Below the pieces are notes generated by a model. That model did not search any database. It saw only the letters and a list, made by a program, of their open reading frames with translations, and had not been told where the DNA came from. A DNA stretch of 64,000 bases. Origin: Azadirachta indica. Lineage: Eukaryota > Streptophyta > Magnoliopsida > Sapindales > Meliaceae. Positions 1 to 10,492 of the stretch are shown one piece after another. The position numbers and the translations under genes were made by a program. How positions within the stretch are numbered: position 1 is the stretch's first letter; each line of letters begins with the position of its first letter. The stretch is taken from positions 6,219,157-6,283,156 of the forward strand of contig CM040449.1 of NCBI GenBank assembly GCA_022749755.1, read 5' to 3'.

Positions 1-2840
1 GACCGAGTGCATTCTTACAATAGGGGGTCCCGAAAGACCTGAAAAACGGAACAATCTCTTTTTGATTTGGACCATCCAAGCAATGGTATTTAGTAGATTC
101 ACGGGGCGCAATATTCTTCGCGTAGTTTGATATTTGAGCGCAAATGCAGAGAGCGACTGACCTAGCCCGCAATTTGCTTGCTTCGCCGCACAAATATATT
201 AATTCTGTCATTTAAACAAAAATAATAAATAAATAAATAAATAAATAAATATTTAGAGCCGCGGGACAATTTGCAACTAACTCCAACGGGCAGGGATTCT
301 ATTCCCACTGTGTATGAGACGACTATTTACGGAATCATCTCTGCATTTCAGATCTTGAGCATCTTTTTGCCACGTGCTTGGATCCCATAAATATTTTTCT
401 CTGCATGTTTGGTCTTATAATAAGTTACATTAAAATGTAACTCATAGAAAAAAGTGAACAAATGCTTTCGGCCTAAATCTCTTGCTGCATCGCTTATTCC
501 AGCCGTCCAACCAGAGAATCTGACGAATAAACCGAATATCTAATAGTCAAATTGCGTTCAACTTGATACTTAGAAATTTCCACCTTGCTAGGGTTTTCCG
601 GTGGAATGACCTGACCATCCTATTATTCCATCATCATTCGTCAATGAATGTATTCTAACTAGCTGACTTTCGAGATTATATCTCGTAGTTCTACCCATCG
701 TCGTATTCCATATAATCTTGGAATCGCCGCACTAGTGTTAGATAGATCAGGTATATTACTCAGACGTAAAGCAAATCCAAAAGTTGAAATCCAGCAACAA
801 ATAAAAACTTTTAAATTATCAAATATTAGTGAAAAAAAAAAATAATTGTCCTACAGCCGCTTAAGTAAGAAAAACCAATTATTCATATTATCAATTTTTT
901 TTTTTTTTAAATTAACATGGATTACCTCATTACCTCCTCAGATCAAAATGCCGAAAAGGCCTGCCCGTCATCTGCAGTTACATCAGTGGCAAACCCAGTA
1001 AGTATCTACTTTATCCAAATCCAAGATTGCCCACCCAAAGTTTCCAGCTCCAAGCATCATACAAGCTGGTATTGCACAAGCAGATGCGTCTTCTTCCTCT
1101 CTACCAATTTTCAATTATTTTTTCCAGCTCAGCGATGAAAAATGCTTTGGTTTGTACCTCAAAAATAGACGTCCAAATTTTTATTTGATTCTTACAACTC
1201 GAATGTCACAACATAAAAGGTAGCGCGTATGCAGTTGCCATAACAACAATGTAAATGAAAATAATGAAACAGTCAACAGATGCAAGTTTTGTGATTCAGA
1301 AGGTGTCATTATAGTCAAAAAGTTCACTTTTTGCAAAAAGGCTCTGAGAGTTGAAACTCTTGTAGTGGAAAGCATGAATAAGGTGATTTTACCATCAATG
1401 TCATGAAATCAGGCTATTATTTTTAATCGGAAATATCGGATTATAAAGTTTGAATTCACCACCAAAATTGAGAAATCTGGAAATCAAGAAGCCTCTGGGA
1501 ATTCAAGACAATGTCTTCCACAATTTTACAACTTTGTCTTGCAAGTGACAGATACTGAAACTGCAACTACAACAAATTGAACATAAAAAAGAACAGATAT
1601 TACACATCAGAACTCAACATTCTACGCATCTATGACAGTTGTCATAACATCTACATTACATCAACAGCAAATCATAAACACTCAACTTTCAAGGATTTAA
1701 TGTATCTAAGAACCATGAAAAGAAATATTAAACATATTTGATAAATCACACAACAAATAAGAGTATGTTTGGGACCGTTGTCCTTCTACTTAAAACATAA
1801 GTTTTACTTTGCAGCACTAACTGCACTTATATTTGAGATCAAGTGAGCCTATCTCAAAGCAGCCGTGACTTAACCGAACCTCACTCCTAAACATATTTGA
1901 ATGAGACTTGATATAATATGTTGGGAGCTTATTTTGGGGTCAGCCCTGGGGTCCCTACCATAAAGCCATTTTCTTTTGAGATTAAGTTGGGCCCCTGTAT
2001 CCCCGAATGGATCCCCACTCCTAGTGTTTCTAATTCACACCACAATATCTCAATAAAATTCTCAGCACGATCAATATCAGTCAAGTTGCACACTAGAGGT
2101 CAAATTTACCCAGACAAGTAGCATCACTTACACCATCATATTTATTCCCTGCCTCCAATTGCCAACTGCACCTATAACAAACTGAAAAATCAACCATAAA
2201 AAAATGAAATCATATTAGTATGCTTCATGGAGTGAGCATGGAGGAGAAAAGCAATTCATCAGAAATGATAAAAGTCCAAACCTCTGCTAGATATTTCTTG
2301 CCAGACTAATTATAGACGCATTCAACTTGATGAGATGAGCCAGGGACTTAATATTAGATGAACTGATATGGCTCCAACAATCTAATTCCAGCCACAGAAT
2401 ATATTTTCCCTATGTAATAAACCATCAGAAGCAGCAGCGAACACAGATGTGCAAGCACAGAAGCATATCAAAGGTACATATCTGATAACTGTTTTAAATC
2501 CATAGAATCAAGTTCCCAATAATGTACTTGTATTAGTGGTTTGAAGTTGAAATATAACAGTCATCTTCACGCCTATGCAATAAATATGTTGAACTGCAAA
2601 TGCAGCATTGTGGTGGAGTTATCAACAGAAAATAACTCTTTAAATTTCTAATTTGACTACTCATGGCAAAAATATCACCTAAGATACTTCTCTATCTCTC
2701 TACATCTATCTTATACAAGAGAAATAATTGCAGGTGGACAATGTAAAAGATGGAGGGTACAAGAGTACCACCAAATAAGTAGGTTATGTATCTGACAACA
2801 ACCATATTACAATAATATAATGTACATTTTTCGATTTAGG
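1..2840. other. intergenic, no protein gene recognised
   Basis: I see no open reading frame here that resembles a known family; the longest frames are under 75 codons and lack coding character. From about 1150 onward the plus strand is A-rich, the mirror image of plant introns and UTRs, so transcription from the minus strand (for example a long 3' region of the SRO gene) is possible but unproven. A (TAAA)n-like run lies near 225-250. Confidence 0.5.
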
Positions 2841-3098
2841 AAAATAGAGACCATCTCAACATAGAAAACATCATGAGTATAGATTTCTTGACCCAAATGA
2901 AGAAATAGAGCGCCAAATGGATTTAGGAAGGCACTCAATGTTCATCCAACAATAAACAGTAATAACTCAAAAATATAGAGACCATCTCAGCATAGAAAAC
3001 ATCACGAGCATAGATTTCTTGATCCAATTGAAGAACTAGAGCACCAAATGGATCTAGGAAGGCACTCAGCGTATGTCCGACAATAAACAGTAACTATG
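2841..3098. repeat. tandem duplication, two copies of about 131 bp
   Basis: The block starting with AAAATAGAGACCATCTC at 2841 is repeated from about 2971 with roughly nine tenths identity by eye, and both copies end near AATAAACAGTAA (2951 and 3082, a shift of 131). The copies differ by scattered substitutions, so the duplication is not recent. It lies downstream of the SRO stop codon. No coding frame is conserved between the copies. Confidence 0.85.
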
Positions 3099-3503
3099 CC
3101 AGGGATACAACCTTACAGCAACCAAAAGTTAACTCAAAAAAATAGTTTATCTTCTTTTGTATGTGATACATAAGTCTTTCCTCAAAAAGTCTACACATGG
3201 CGTCACATGACATATAAATGGTATCAAAAACAAATCTATGACAAAAGTTCCAAATGATACAAAAGCTTGAATAATCTTTTCCTGGAAGAGTCTGCAAAGG
3301 AGCTTCACTTCCAGCTAGTGTCTGCAGGCACTTAGGAGAGCATCTCTAGCCAGCCTTTAATCAGATAATGAATAGTGAACCGTAATAAGTGCCACTGACC
3401 ATATTAGTGATTCTTCACTTCAAAATTTCTAGTCATTTAATTGTTATATCATGCCCAACGTCCCAATCTCATACTTATAAGGAAACGTTCACTAATTAAC
3501 AAA

Positions 3504-3640
3504 CAACAAATCCAGCACATTAAAAATCCAATCCATAAGATGTCAACCCTCTCAGCTAGCATAATAACAAAGGAATGTCTTGTTAAAAACAACAAATTCA
3601 GCACATTAAAAACCTAATCCATAAAGTTTCTGCTAAGCAT
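3504..3640. repeat. partial tandem duplication, about 86-bp period
   Basis: A segment of about 50 bases beginning CAACAAATCCAGCACATTAA at 3504 recurs at 3590 with a few changes (CAACAAATTCAGCACATTAA). Only the first part of the unit is still recognisable in the second copy. It is the second small tandem duplication in the same non-coding stretch. Confidence 0.7.
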
Positions 3641-4023
3641 TAAAGAAGTTGCACATCATCAGAACTTTTAAAACTTAGAACATAAAAAGGCAAGACTGTT
3701 AATGGGGGACTAGTCTTTTAAGATCAAACGATGCGGTATATTGATTACAACATAGAAAGATAACACTATACTCCGAGAAAATCTAACCAAGAATGGAAGT
3801 TTTTCAAAATGAACATAAAAGCGATACATAACGGTGGCGAATTCTTTTTCTTTTATTGAAAAAAAAGAAAAAAAAAAAAAAACCTACATGATAGTTTGTA
3901 TTGTTTCTTTTCTATTGTATTCCTTGTTGTAACTAAGGTTATGGTGATTCTATCATTTGTATAGACCATTACAAATGCTTCTAAACTTGATGTTTCCAAA
4001 TGAAACAAAATACTAAAAGAACC

Positions 4024-6273
4024 TCATTCTGAGGCACGAATCTCGCGGATAGTAGATAGCAACATCTCATCTCCAGCAACCACTCGCAACTGTTTGAAGA
4101 AGTTATCTTTTGCCAACTTTCCAGCCTGTATTTGAGCATAACCAGGCAATGATGAAAAATGTCAATCTAAATTTCAAATTCTCTGTTCTCTATTTTAATA
4201 CTCCCAAAACAGTCAGTATAAAAGATAAGAAATGTAATCATTACAAAACTTGAAAGAACAGTCACCACTTACCCTGTAAGTATGGAACAAATTCATCACT
4301 TCCTGCAGTTTAGCAGGAGAAAGCAAACTCTTCATCTTTGAGAATAACTTCTCCAGAGGATACTTCGTACACACGGGTCCCCTCATTTGTCCTAATACAC
4401 ACAAGGAGGACAATAAAATTAATTCACTCTCGAAAAAAGAAAATATAAAACTCCTCAACTGAACCAAGTTTACCTTGCACAGGAGCAGAAGGCTTGTAGC
4501 TCACAACACACTCGGGAAGAATGTGCCTATTCATGTTACTTGGCCACACTATATACCATTTTGGATTCCTCAGATCATCTGAACCAGAATCAAAATCAAC
4601 ACTAGATGGATAACACTGTTGAGACCCTGCCTCCACTTTCTCTACATTTCCTAATATGACACGACATAGAATCACGTGCTTCTCACCATTCTCATCAACC
4701 TCTGCTAATTTGGCACTGAAACCATACACAATTCAGGATTAAGCACTAATTACTGAAAAATTATGGAAAATTTTAGAATTTAGCCAAAAATTAGGGGCCA
4801 TTTTCATATTTAAGTAAATCTGAAATTTATTCTTATTAATACCAGCAACAACATGATGTTTTTGGACCTTTTTACTCTCCTGGTTAAAAAAAAAAAAAGA
4901 TCTTAATTTCAAAAGTGATGAGTCTTGAGCAGAGCGTAATGGCACTTTAGAGTCACTTGCCAGTAATGTCACTCCTTTTTTTTTTTTATTTGAATATTAC
5001 ATATTATATGTACAGGTTACTTATACTATACGATTATACATCATAAATTTAGTGGAAGAAAGAGTATAGATAGATCTTATTATGCTGTACCCAAAAATCT
5101 GCCTTCACGAAAGTGGCAGGGAAGTCTACCCTCACGAAGACTTCCCACACTTTGTTCGCGAACACCTGCCCTACAAGGGCAGGTGCTCTTTACCACCCAA
5201 GCTGTGACCTGGCTGGCGAGTAATGTCACTCTAGAGTACAGGCTCTAGAGTGCTTTTAATTTTTCGTTTACGAGGACAAAATCTCCTAAATCTATGTTTA
5301 CTTGTTAAGATTAGCAACAAAATTTGAAATTCGCTAAATATAAAAACTATCGCAAGTTTTTGGTTATTTAGGAAAATTTCCCAAAAATTTGAGAAACAAG
5401 AAAATATAAAACATAGAAGTACCTCAAACCAGACAATCCAACAGGAGACAAATAAACGCCGACTCCATGAGTTGAGGTCTTGTTTGGTACTCCAAAGCCG
5501 TGAGCCAAAATGCTGTCAACGCCCCTCGCCGACGCGCCGTACCACGCGTAAACGATATTGGACGCTCCGCGAGCGGCTTTTGTGATCTCAATCTGCTTCT
5601 GGAAAACCTGGAAACGCGCTCTTTCCAGGTGGCCGTTGCGTGTGCACTGGTGAATGGAAGTGATTGTAGCACCACCATTTATTTTTTTTGATTCCGATTC
5701 CGGCCAAAAATAATGTCTTACGAGTGTATATGCTTTCTCTGTTTCTCTTAACAACCTAGTGTTCAGCCACTTAGGAGAATCGACAATGTTGGCGACCAAA
5801 CGCTGCCGTTTAGACACTTCTTCTGAATTGACTTCCTCGTCTTTGTCAACTGCTTCCCTCTGCCTCTTGCCTAAATTATTGTTGATATTGATCTGGATCT
5901 CGATTTTCGTGGCATTAGTCTCAGATGTCTCTGAACAATCATCGTTTTCTTCGCCGACAAACACTTTAGGGAAGAAACAGTTACCATTCACATCAATCCA
6001 CGCAATCGACCGCTGCTTCGCTGTATCGAAATCAATCTGCGACATTCTCAGAAAGTCAAACACGTACTTCGACCCTTCAATTTTAACATCAACGATTGGC
6101 TTGCCTTCCAAGAAACTCGATTTTACAGATTCTACAACTTCGCTTGAGAAGTCAATCCACGAACCGTTTCGGTAGTTCATGAGCCGAGCCGAGCCGGTGA
6201 AGCACTGCGCTTGAAGTTGCCTTCGTTTTGGTTCATGAAAGGCGTCGAACAAAAATTTGAGTGGACGCCGCAT
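4024..6273 (-). CDS. SRO/RCD1-like protein: WWE, inactive PARP-like and RST domains
   Basis: Four exons on the minus strand: 6273-5423, 4715-4474, 4391-4273 and 4125-4024, giving 437 residues. Residues about 30-110 look like a WWE domain (NGSWIDF, then AWIDVNGNCFFP). A charged linker with KRQR basic clusters follows. The PARP-like core begins near residue 180 and includes YAWYGASARGVDSILAHGFG and GVGVYLSP. The end (FFKQLRVVAGDEMLLSTI) is an RST domain. In this family RST binds transcription factors and the PARP fold is generally thought inactive; YGAS stands where active enzymes carry the catalytic His. These proteins act in the nucleus in oxidative and abiotic stress responses. At 437 residues it is shorter than RCD1 (about 590) yet keeps a WWE-like region that short SRO2-5 proteins lack. 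Intron 1 (4716-5422) carries a SINE. Family certain; exact orthologue uncertain. Confidence 0.9.
4962..5231 (-). mobile_element. tRNA-derived SINE with 13-bp target duplications
   Basis: Read on the minus strand, the element runs from 5218 to 4975. It starts with a GC-richer head holding a box A-like motif at 5204-5185 (CAGCTTGGGTGGTAAAGAGC) and a box B-like motif at 5165-5154 (GTGTTCGCGAAC). The body continues AT-rich and ends in a run of 12 A (T on the plus strand, 4976-4987). Identical 13-bp direct repeats AGTAATGTCACTC flank it at 4962-4974 and 5219-5231. That is the full signature of a SINE. It sits inside intron 1 of the SRO gene in the sense orientation. A 9-bp perfect hairpin (CACCTGCCC/GGGCAGGTG) lies between the boxes. 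Confidence 0.85.
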
Positions 6274-6467
6274 TTTGTTGTAGGATTCGGCGGTGAAGAT
6301 GAAGACGATGACGGCGATGCCTCGGAAGGCGGAACCCGAACATTGATGGATTCCACCGAGTTCTTTCCTTGATAAGTCATGACTTTTTACACTTGATCGA
6401 CGGCTCCCCAGCGAACGTAGTATTCACAAGAACTGGTAGAAGCAAAATTTATCATTCGCGTGTTTTC

Positions 6468-6477
6468 ATTTATATGC
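6468..6477 (-). promoter_or_regulatory. possible TATA box of the SRO gene
   Basis: On the minus strand the sequence GCATATAAATG lies about 195 bases upstream of the SRO start codon. This would allow a 5' leader of about 165 bases. No other support is visible. Confidence 0.3.
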
Positions 6478-7552
6478 AGTTTCTTTGGAGAGATTGGCGG
6501 TTCCAAGTTACTAGAATGACCCTCTTGTTGGGCGTAGCTAAGTCGGTCCGTGGCACCCATTCAAGGGTTTTTTCGGTAATTCGGTTTGCCAATTTTCGAG
6601 CGCGTGGAGATATCCTAGAGTCAATGGGGATTTCGCCGCTAATGAAGGGCTCATTTCACTTGCCGGTGAAGTTAGCTTAGCCTTAGATGGTGCCACGTTG
6701 ATTGGGCTTACTGGTTGCAACTTTGTCTTTCTTCGGCCCAAAGAAATATTGAAAAGTTTGAATATATACGTTGAACTTTTTTTTTATCGAGTATATATTT
6801 TATTATATTGGGAATAAACAATAACATTTATGTTCCTGAGCTTTTATATTCTTTTACACAAGGACATTATTTATCTATTCATGTCAAATAAGTCACTAAC
6901 TTCTAATACAAAGACTAAGTTATCCTTTTCTATATACTTTAAGATTTGCTTGGTCTAATTTCAAATAGATTTTTCTCCGTAGATCTTATATTAGTATAAC
7001 TTTTGTAATTAAATATTTTAATATATAAAGAAAACTACTGGCTATTTGAAAAAATATAATGTTTTTAAAATTTTCAAAATTATGTAATTATATTATTATA
7101 TAACATTTATTTCTCCGTAAGGTGTTCAATAATTATAATCAAATGGCAAAATGATAAATAAAAGAGCTTTGGATATTATATATATATATATATATATTGG
7201 GGACGGTCGAGACATTCGGATAAACATTTATACCAAGATATTTAAGTTGACTTGACGTGAATTACAGAATTGGGGATTTATTTTATATACATGGATAAAT
7301 TTTGTCTCAATATTTATATTACAAAAAATTCGGGGACTTAAAAGCTATTACCTCTTTTGGGATTAGAGAATAAAGGCATGGAAGCCCATGGGACGACGAG
7401 TTTGACGTGATTTCCTTCCCTGCTAAGTTGACACGAAGTTAATATTTGCATAATATTCTTGATGTCATATCGAGAAAAGCAAGTTGATAACTTAAATTAG
7501 CATGGAAAGATTTTAAAGTGATCCGTTGGCTTTATCTTTGACGTTATGAACT
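6478..7552. other. intergenic, AT-rich
   Basis: I see no gene here. It separates the divergent SRO and KH-domain genes. It contains a (TA)n run near 7178-7197 and otherwise AT-rich unique-looking sequence. Confidence 0.5.
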
Positions 7553-8528
7553 TTAAAAGTAGGGGGTTTTTTCACTTATCTCCCTTGAGGTTTGTGGAAA
7601 TCTTAATTTCCGGAAACATTCGAGGAAAGGATCACAAACCTCCCTACCGCTTTTCTCAAAGAACAAATTTATCAAACCCCTAAACTATCGCAAAAAAATA
7701 TTTACCTTGCTGAGATTTGAACTCTTAGAAAAAAAAAAATATCAATACTCTAACCACCAAACCAAACACATTTTTGTGAGATGTTTTTCAATTGTTAGGA
7801 AATATTTTTTTTTAAAATACATATGCAATGATTTCATTAATAATTAAAACTATTTTGTTATCATAAAAACTTTATAATGCAAAAATAATTTTATAATCAT
7901 TAAAATTCTATATTATATAACTTGAAATCAAAATTATTATTATCATTAAATTATAAAATTTTAAAAAACTATTATCATTATTTATATTTATTTCTTTAAA
8001 TAAAATAATTTATTTTACTTAATAATTTTTTAAAATTATTAGTGCTAATAATGATTTTGAAATATTGTTGTTTTATAACAATTTAAATTTATTTTTAATA
8101 ATTATTTAAGAATAATTTTATTATTATTATTTGACAGTGATTTTAATTTAAAGTTATTATATAAAATTTTAATGATTGTAAAATTATTTTTGAATTATAA
8201 AATTTTTTTATGATAACAAAATAATTTTAATTATTCAAGAAATTATTATATATATTTCCAAATGGATTATTTATTAACAATTGAAAAACATATAAAAAAA
8301 TGTGTTTATTGTGGTAGTTACGGTATTGGTTTCTCTTCCTAAGAGTTTTGGGTTCGAATATCGACAAAATAATTATTAATAAGTCGGGGGTATTTTGGTC
8401 GATTTTTTATTCCTTAACAGTAAAAAAACTCCATGGGGGAGGTTTGTGACACTTTCCCCAAATGTATCTACAGATTGGGATTTCTACAAATTTTGGAGGA
8501 GGTATGTGGAAAAATTCCTTAATAAGTA
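7553..8528. mobile_element. fold-back (long inverted repeat) element, about 960 bp
   Basis: The two halves are imperfect reverse complements of each other over most of their length. The outer ends pair (7562-7625 with about 8518-8455), including TCACAAACCTCCC at the left and GGGAGGTTTGTGA at the right. The inner arms pair as well (about 7780-7910 with 8285-8165), for example ATTTTGTTATCATAAAAA at the left. Candidate 9-10-bp flanking duplications are TTAAAAGTA (7553-7561) and TTAATAAGTA (8519-8528), which would suit a Mutator-like non-autonomous element. Both arms also contain tRNA-like box A and box B motifs. No transposase is encoded; the short frame inside is incidental. Element class is inferred. 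Confidence 0.7.
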
Positions 8529-9470
8529 TCTTTTGAGTTTTGACTATTCCTATTATTTTTTATATCTGTCAATTGCCTGTATTGTGGTGTATACTCGTAA
8601 CTTAAAAGTTGATCAAAATAATGTTGTTGTTGTTAACACATATGGTCTTATATTGTTAGGTTATTAAAAGACCTTCGCTGTCATTGTTGTAGAATTTGCA
8701 ATATTCTAACCAATTGAGATTTGGATTTATGCGGGGTGGATTTGATAGCGAAAGCGATTAAAAATTTTGAAGATGCAATTGAAATTGACATTATATTACA
8801 TGGTATATTATATTGGTTGTTATACGAAATAAAATTATATAAATCAATATTCAAAATTAAATAAAGAGGATTTTTTCTAACGTTATAAACTTTTATTTTA
8901 TCGCAATTTCTATATTAAAAAACAATAAAAATATACATATGATGCAAGGCAAATAAAGTAGTAAAAACTATCTTAAAGAAGTTAATATTAATAAGACTTA
9001 TAATACGCAACAAAGTCGATGTGATAATTCTGTATATTTATCTTTGTACGTATTTTATAGATACATAGAGAATAAATAGGATGAAGCATCAAACTAAAAA
9101 ATGCAAAATTTTTCTTAATTATTAAAACGTTTTAAAATAAATTGGTGCAATTCTTGAAAAGTAGTAAGCCAATAAAATATTTGAATGATGTCATCGCTAC
9201 CTTGTCAAATGCAAAAAAAAAAAAAAAAAAAAATCTAAGCTAAATTAACAATAAAACTAATAAAATGTTTATTATTTTTATTTTAAAAATATCAATTTTA
9301 ATAAAATATCGCCGCTAATCAAAGGGCAAATCACTCAAACAGTAAGCGTGACCTTGAACATTAAAACATAACTTACATCGAGTGGCCCAACAAGCAATTG
9401 TCAAAGCGTCGTTGTAGTATCCGGAATCCGAACCGGATCTGAAATAACTCTCTAGATGACCCGAACCGGT
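8529..9470. other. intergenic, AT-rich, promoter side of the KH gene
   Basis: No gene is seen. A run of about 21 A lies near 9212-9232. The last 150 bases become less AT-rich and contain paired CCGAACCGG-type motifs (near 9429-9470) just ahead of a TATA box. Confidence 0.5.
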
Positions 9471-9480
9471 CTATAAAAAC
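9471..9480 (+). promoter_or_regulatory. TATA box of the KH-domain gene
   Basis: CTATAAAAAC at 9471 would set transcription near 9505. The start codon is 1 kb further on, and an acceptor (CCCACAG, ending 10449) lies just before it, so the 5' leader must be spliced. A first leader exon near 9505-9600 is likely. Confidence 0.55.
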
Positions 9481-10492
9481 CTAGATGGAGGGGCGCGAAT
9501 CACTTTGGTCGAGACCTTTCTCCTTTGTGGGCACGAAGCCATCCCGAAATATCGGGCGCTTTACATCCACTGAAGAATACCAGAAATTCAACTGAAAAGT
9601 ACGAGCAACTAGATTGGTCGGGTCGTCGTTCATAATTTTATTAGTATGTAAGTATCTGGGTGTTGATTTGCGGATATTCGCATTTCTCATTAAAGTTATT
9701 TTTTTATTAGTTTGTTAAGTTACATTGTGATTTCTGCGTCTGTGTGTTATTTGGGTAAACCTAAGGCTAACCTGAAGTCAAATAATTGCACTTGCATCAT
9801 TTTATATCGGAAGAAAGAATTTTCTTACTCTCCTACATTTTCTAAGCAAGAAAGCGACGTTGATAGTCTCCTCACAAGCAAAAAAAGAGTAAGAAATTTA
9901 CTGGTATTTGCTACTGACGGCCAGGATATTGCCTAGCATAAAACTAAAACTTAAAGAAAAAAGAAGCTAATTGTATTAATTTTTTATTGTTTACTTTTTT
10001 AGTGCATCACCAATGTTGAATAGTTGAAACCTAGTGTTCCTTTTGCAAGTTGTTGACTGATCATGTTAAGTATTTTTGTTTTTACAATTAGTTCGTTATG
10101 GTTTATATACTGTAGGTTTTAAAGAGAATATGGAATTTTGATATATTGAACCTGTTCTTTTAGATACAAAATTTGGTTGGTCAAGTTGGTTGCCTGTTAT
10201 TTTCTCATTTTTAGGAAGTAGCTATGCTACTATTAGAGAAAGAAAGGAAAAAAAATTGTTAAGACTTGGAGAAGAAGAGAGCTCATGTTACAATATCAAA
10301 ATTACTCCATGGAGAAGAAAGAACTTACAAGATTTGTTTATCAATTGATCAATCAGTTTTTGGCTTTGTAATGGATTTGAAAGTTTTTCATTTATTTCAG
10401 ATTCTTGATTATGGCTCTTTTTAACTCTTTTGCTCTTATTGTCCCACAGCAAGTGCAAATTAAAGTGAACAGGCTTGCATGATCCTGTAAAC

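Noticed and set aside
1741..2000. Possible transposon edge (TGTTTGGGACC)
   Set aside because: The opposite terminus and flanking duplication could not be found.
5759..6175. Open frame of 138 codons on the plus strand
   Set aside because: Antisense shadow of SRO exon 1, with no family likeness.
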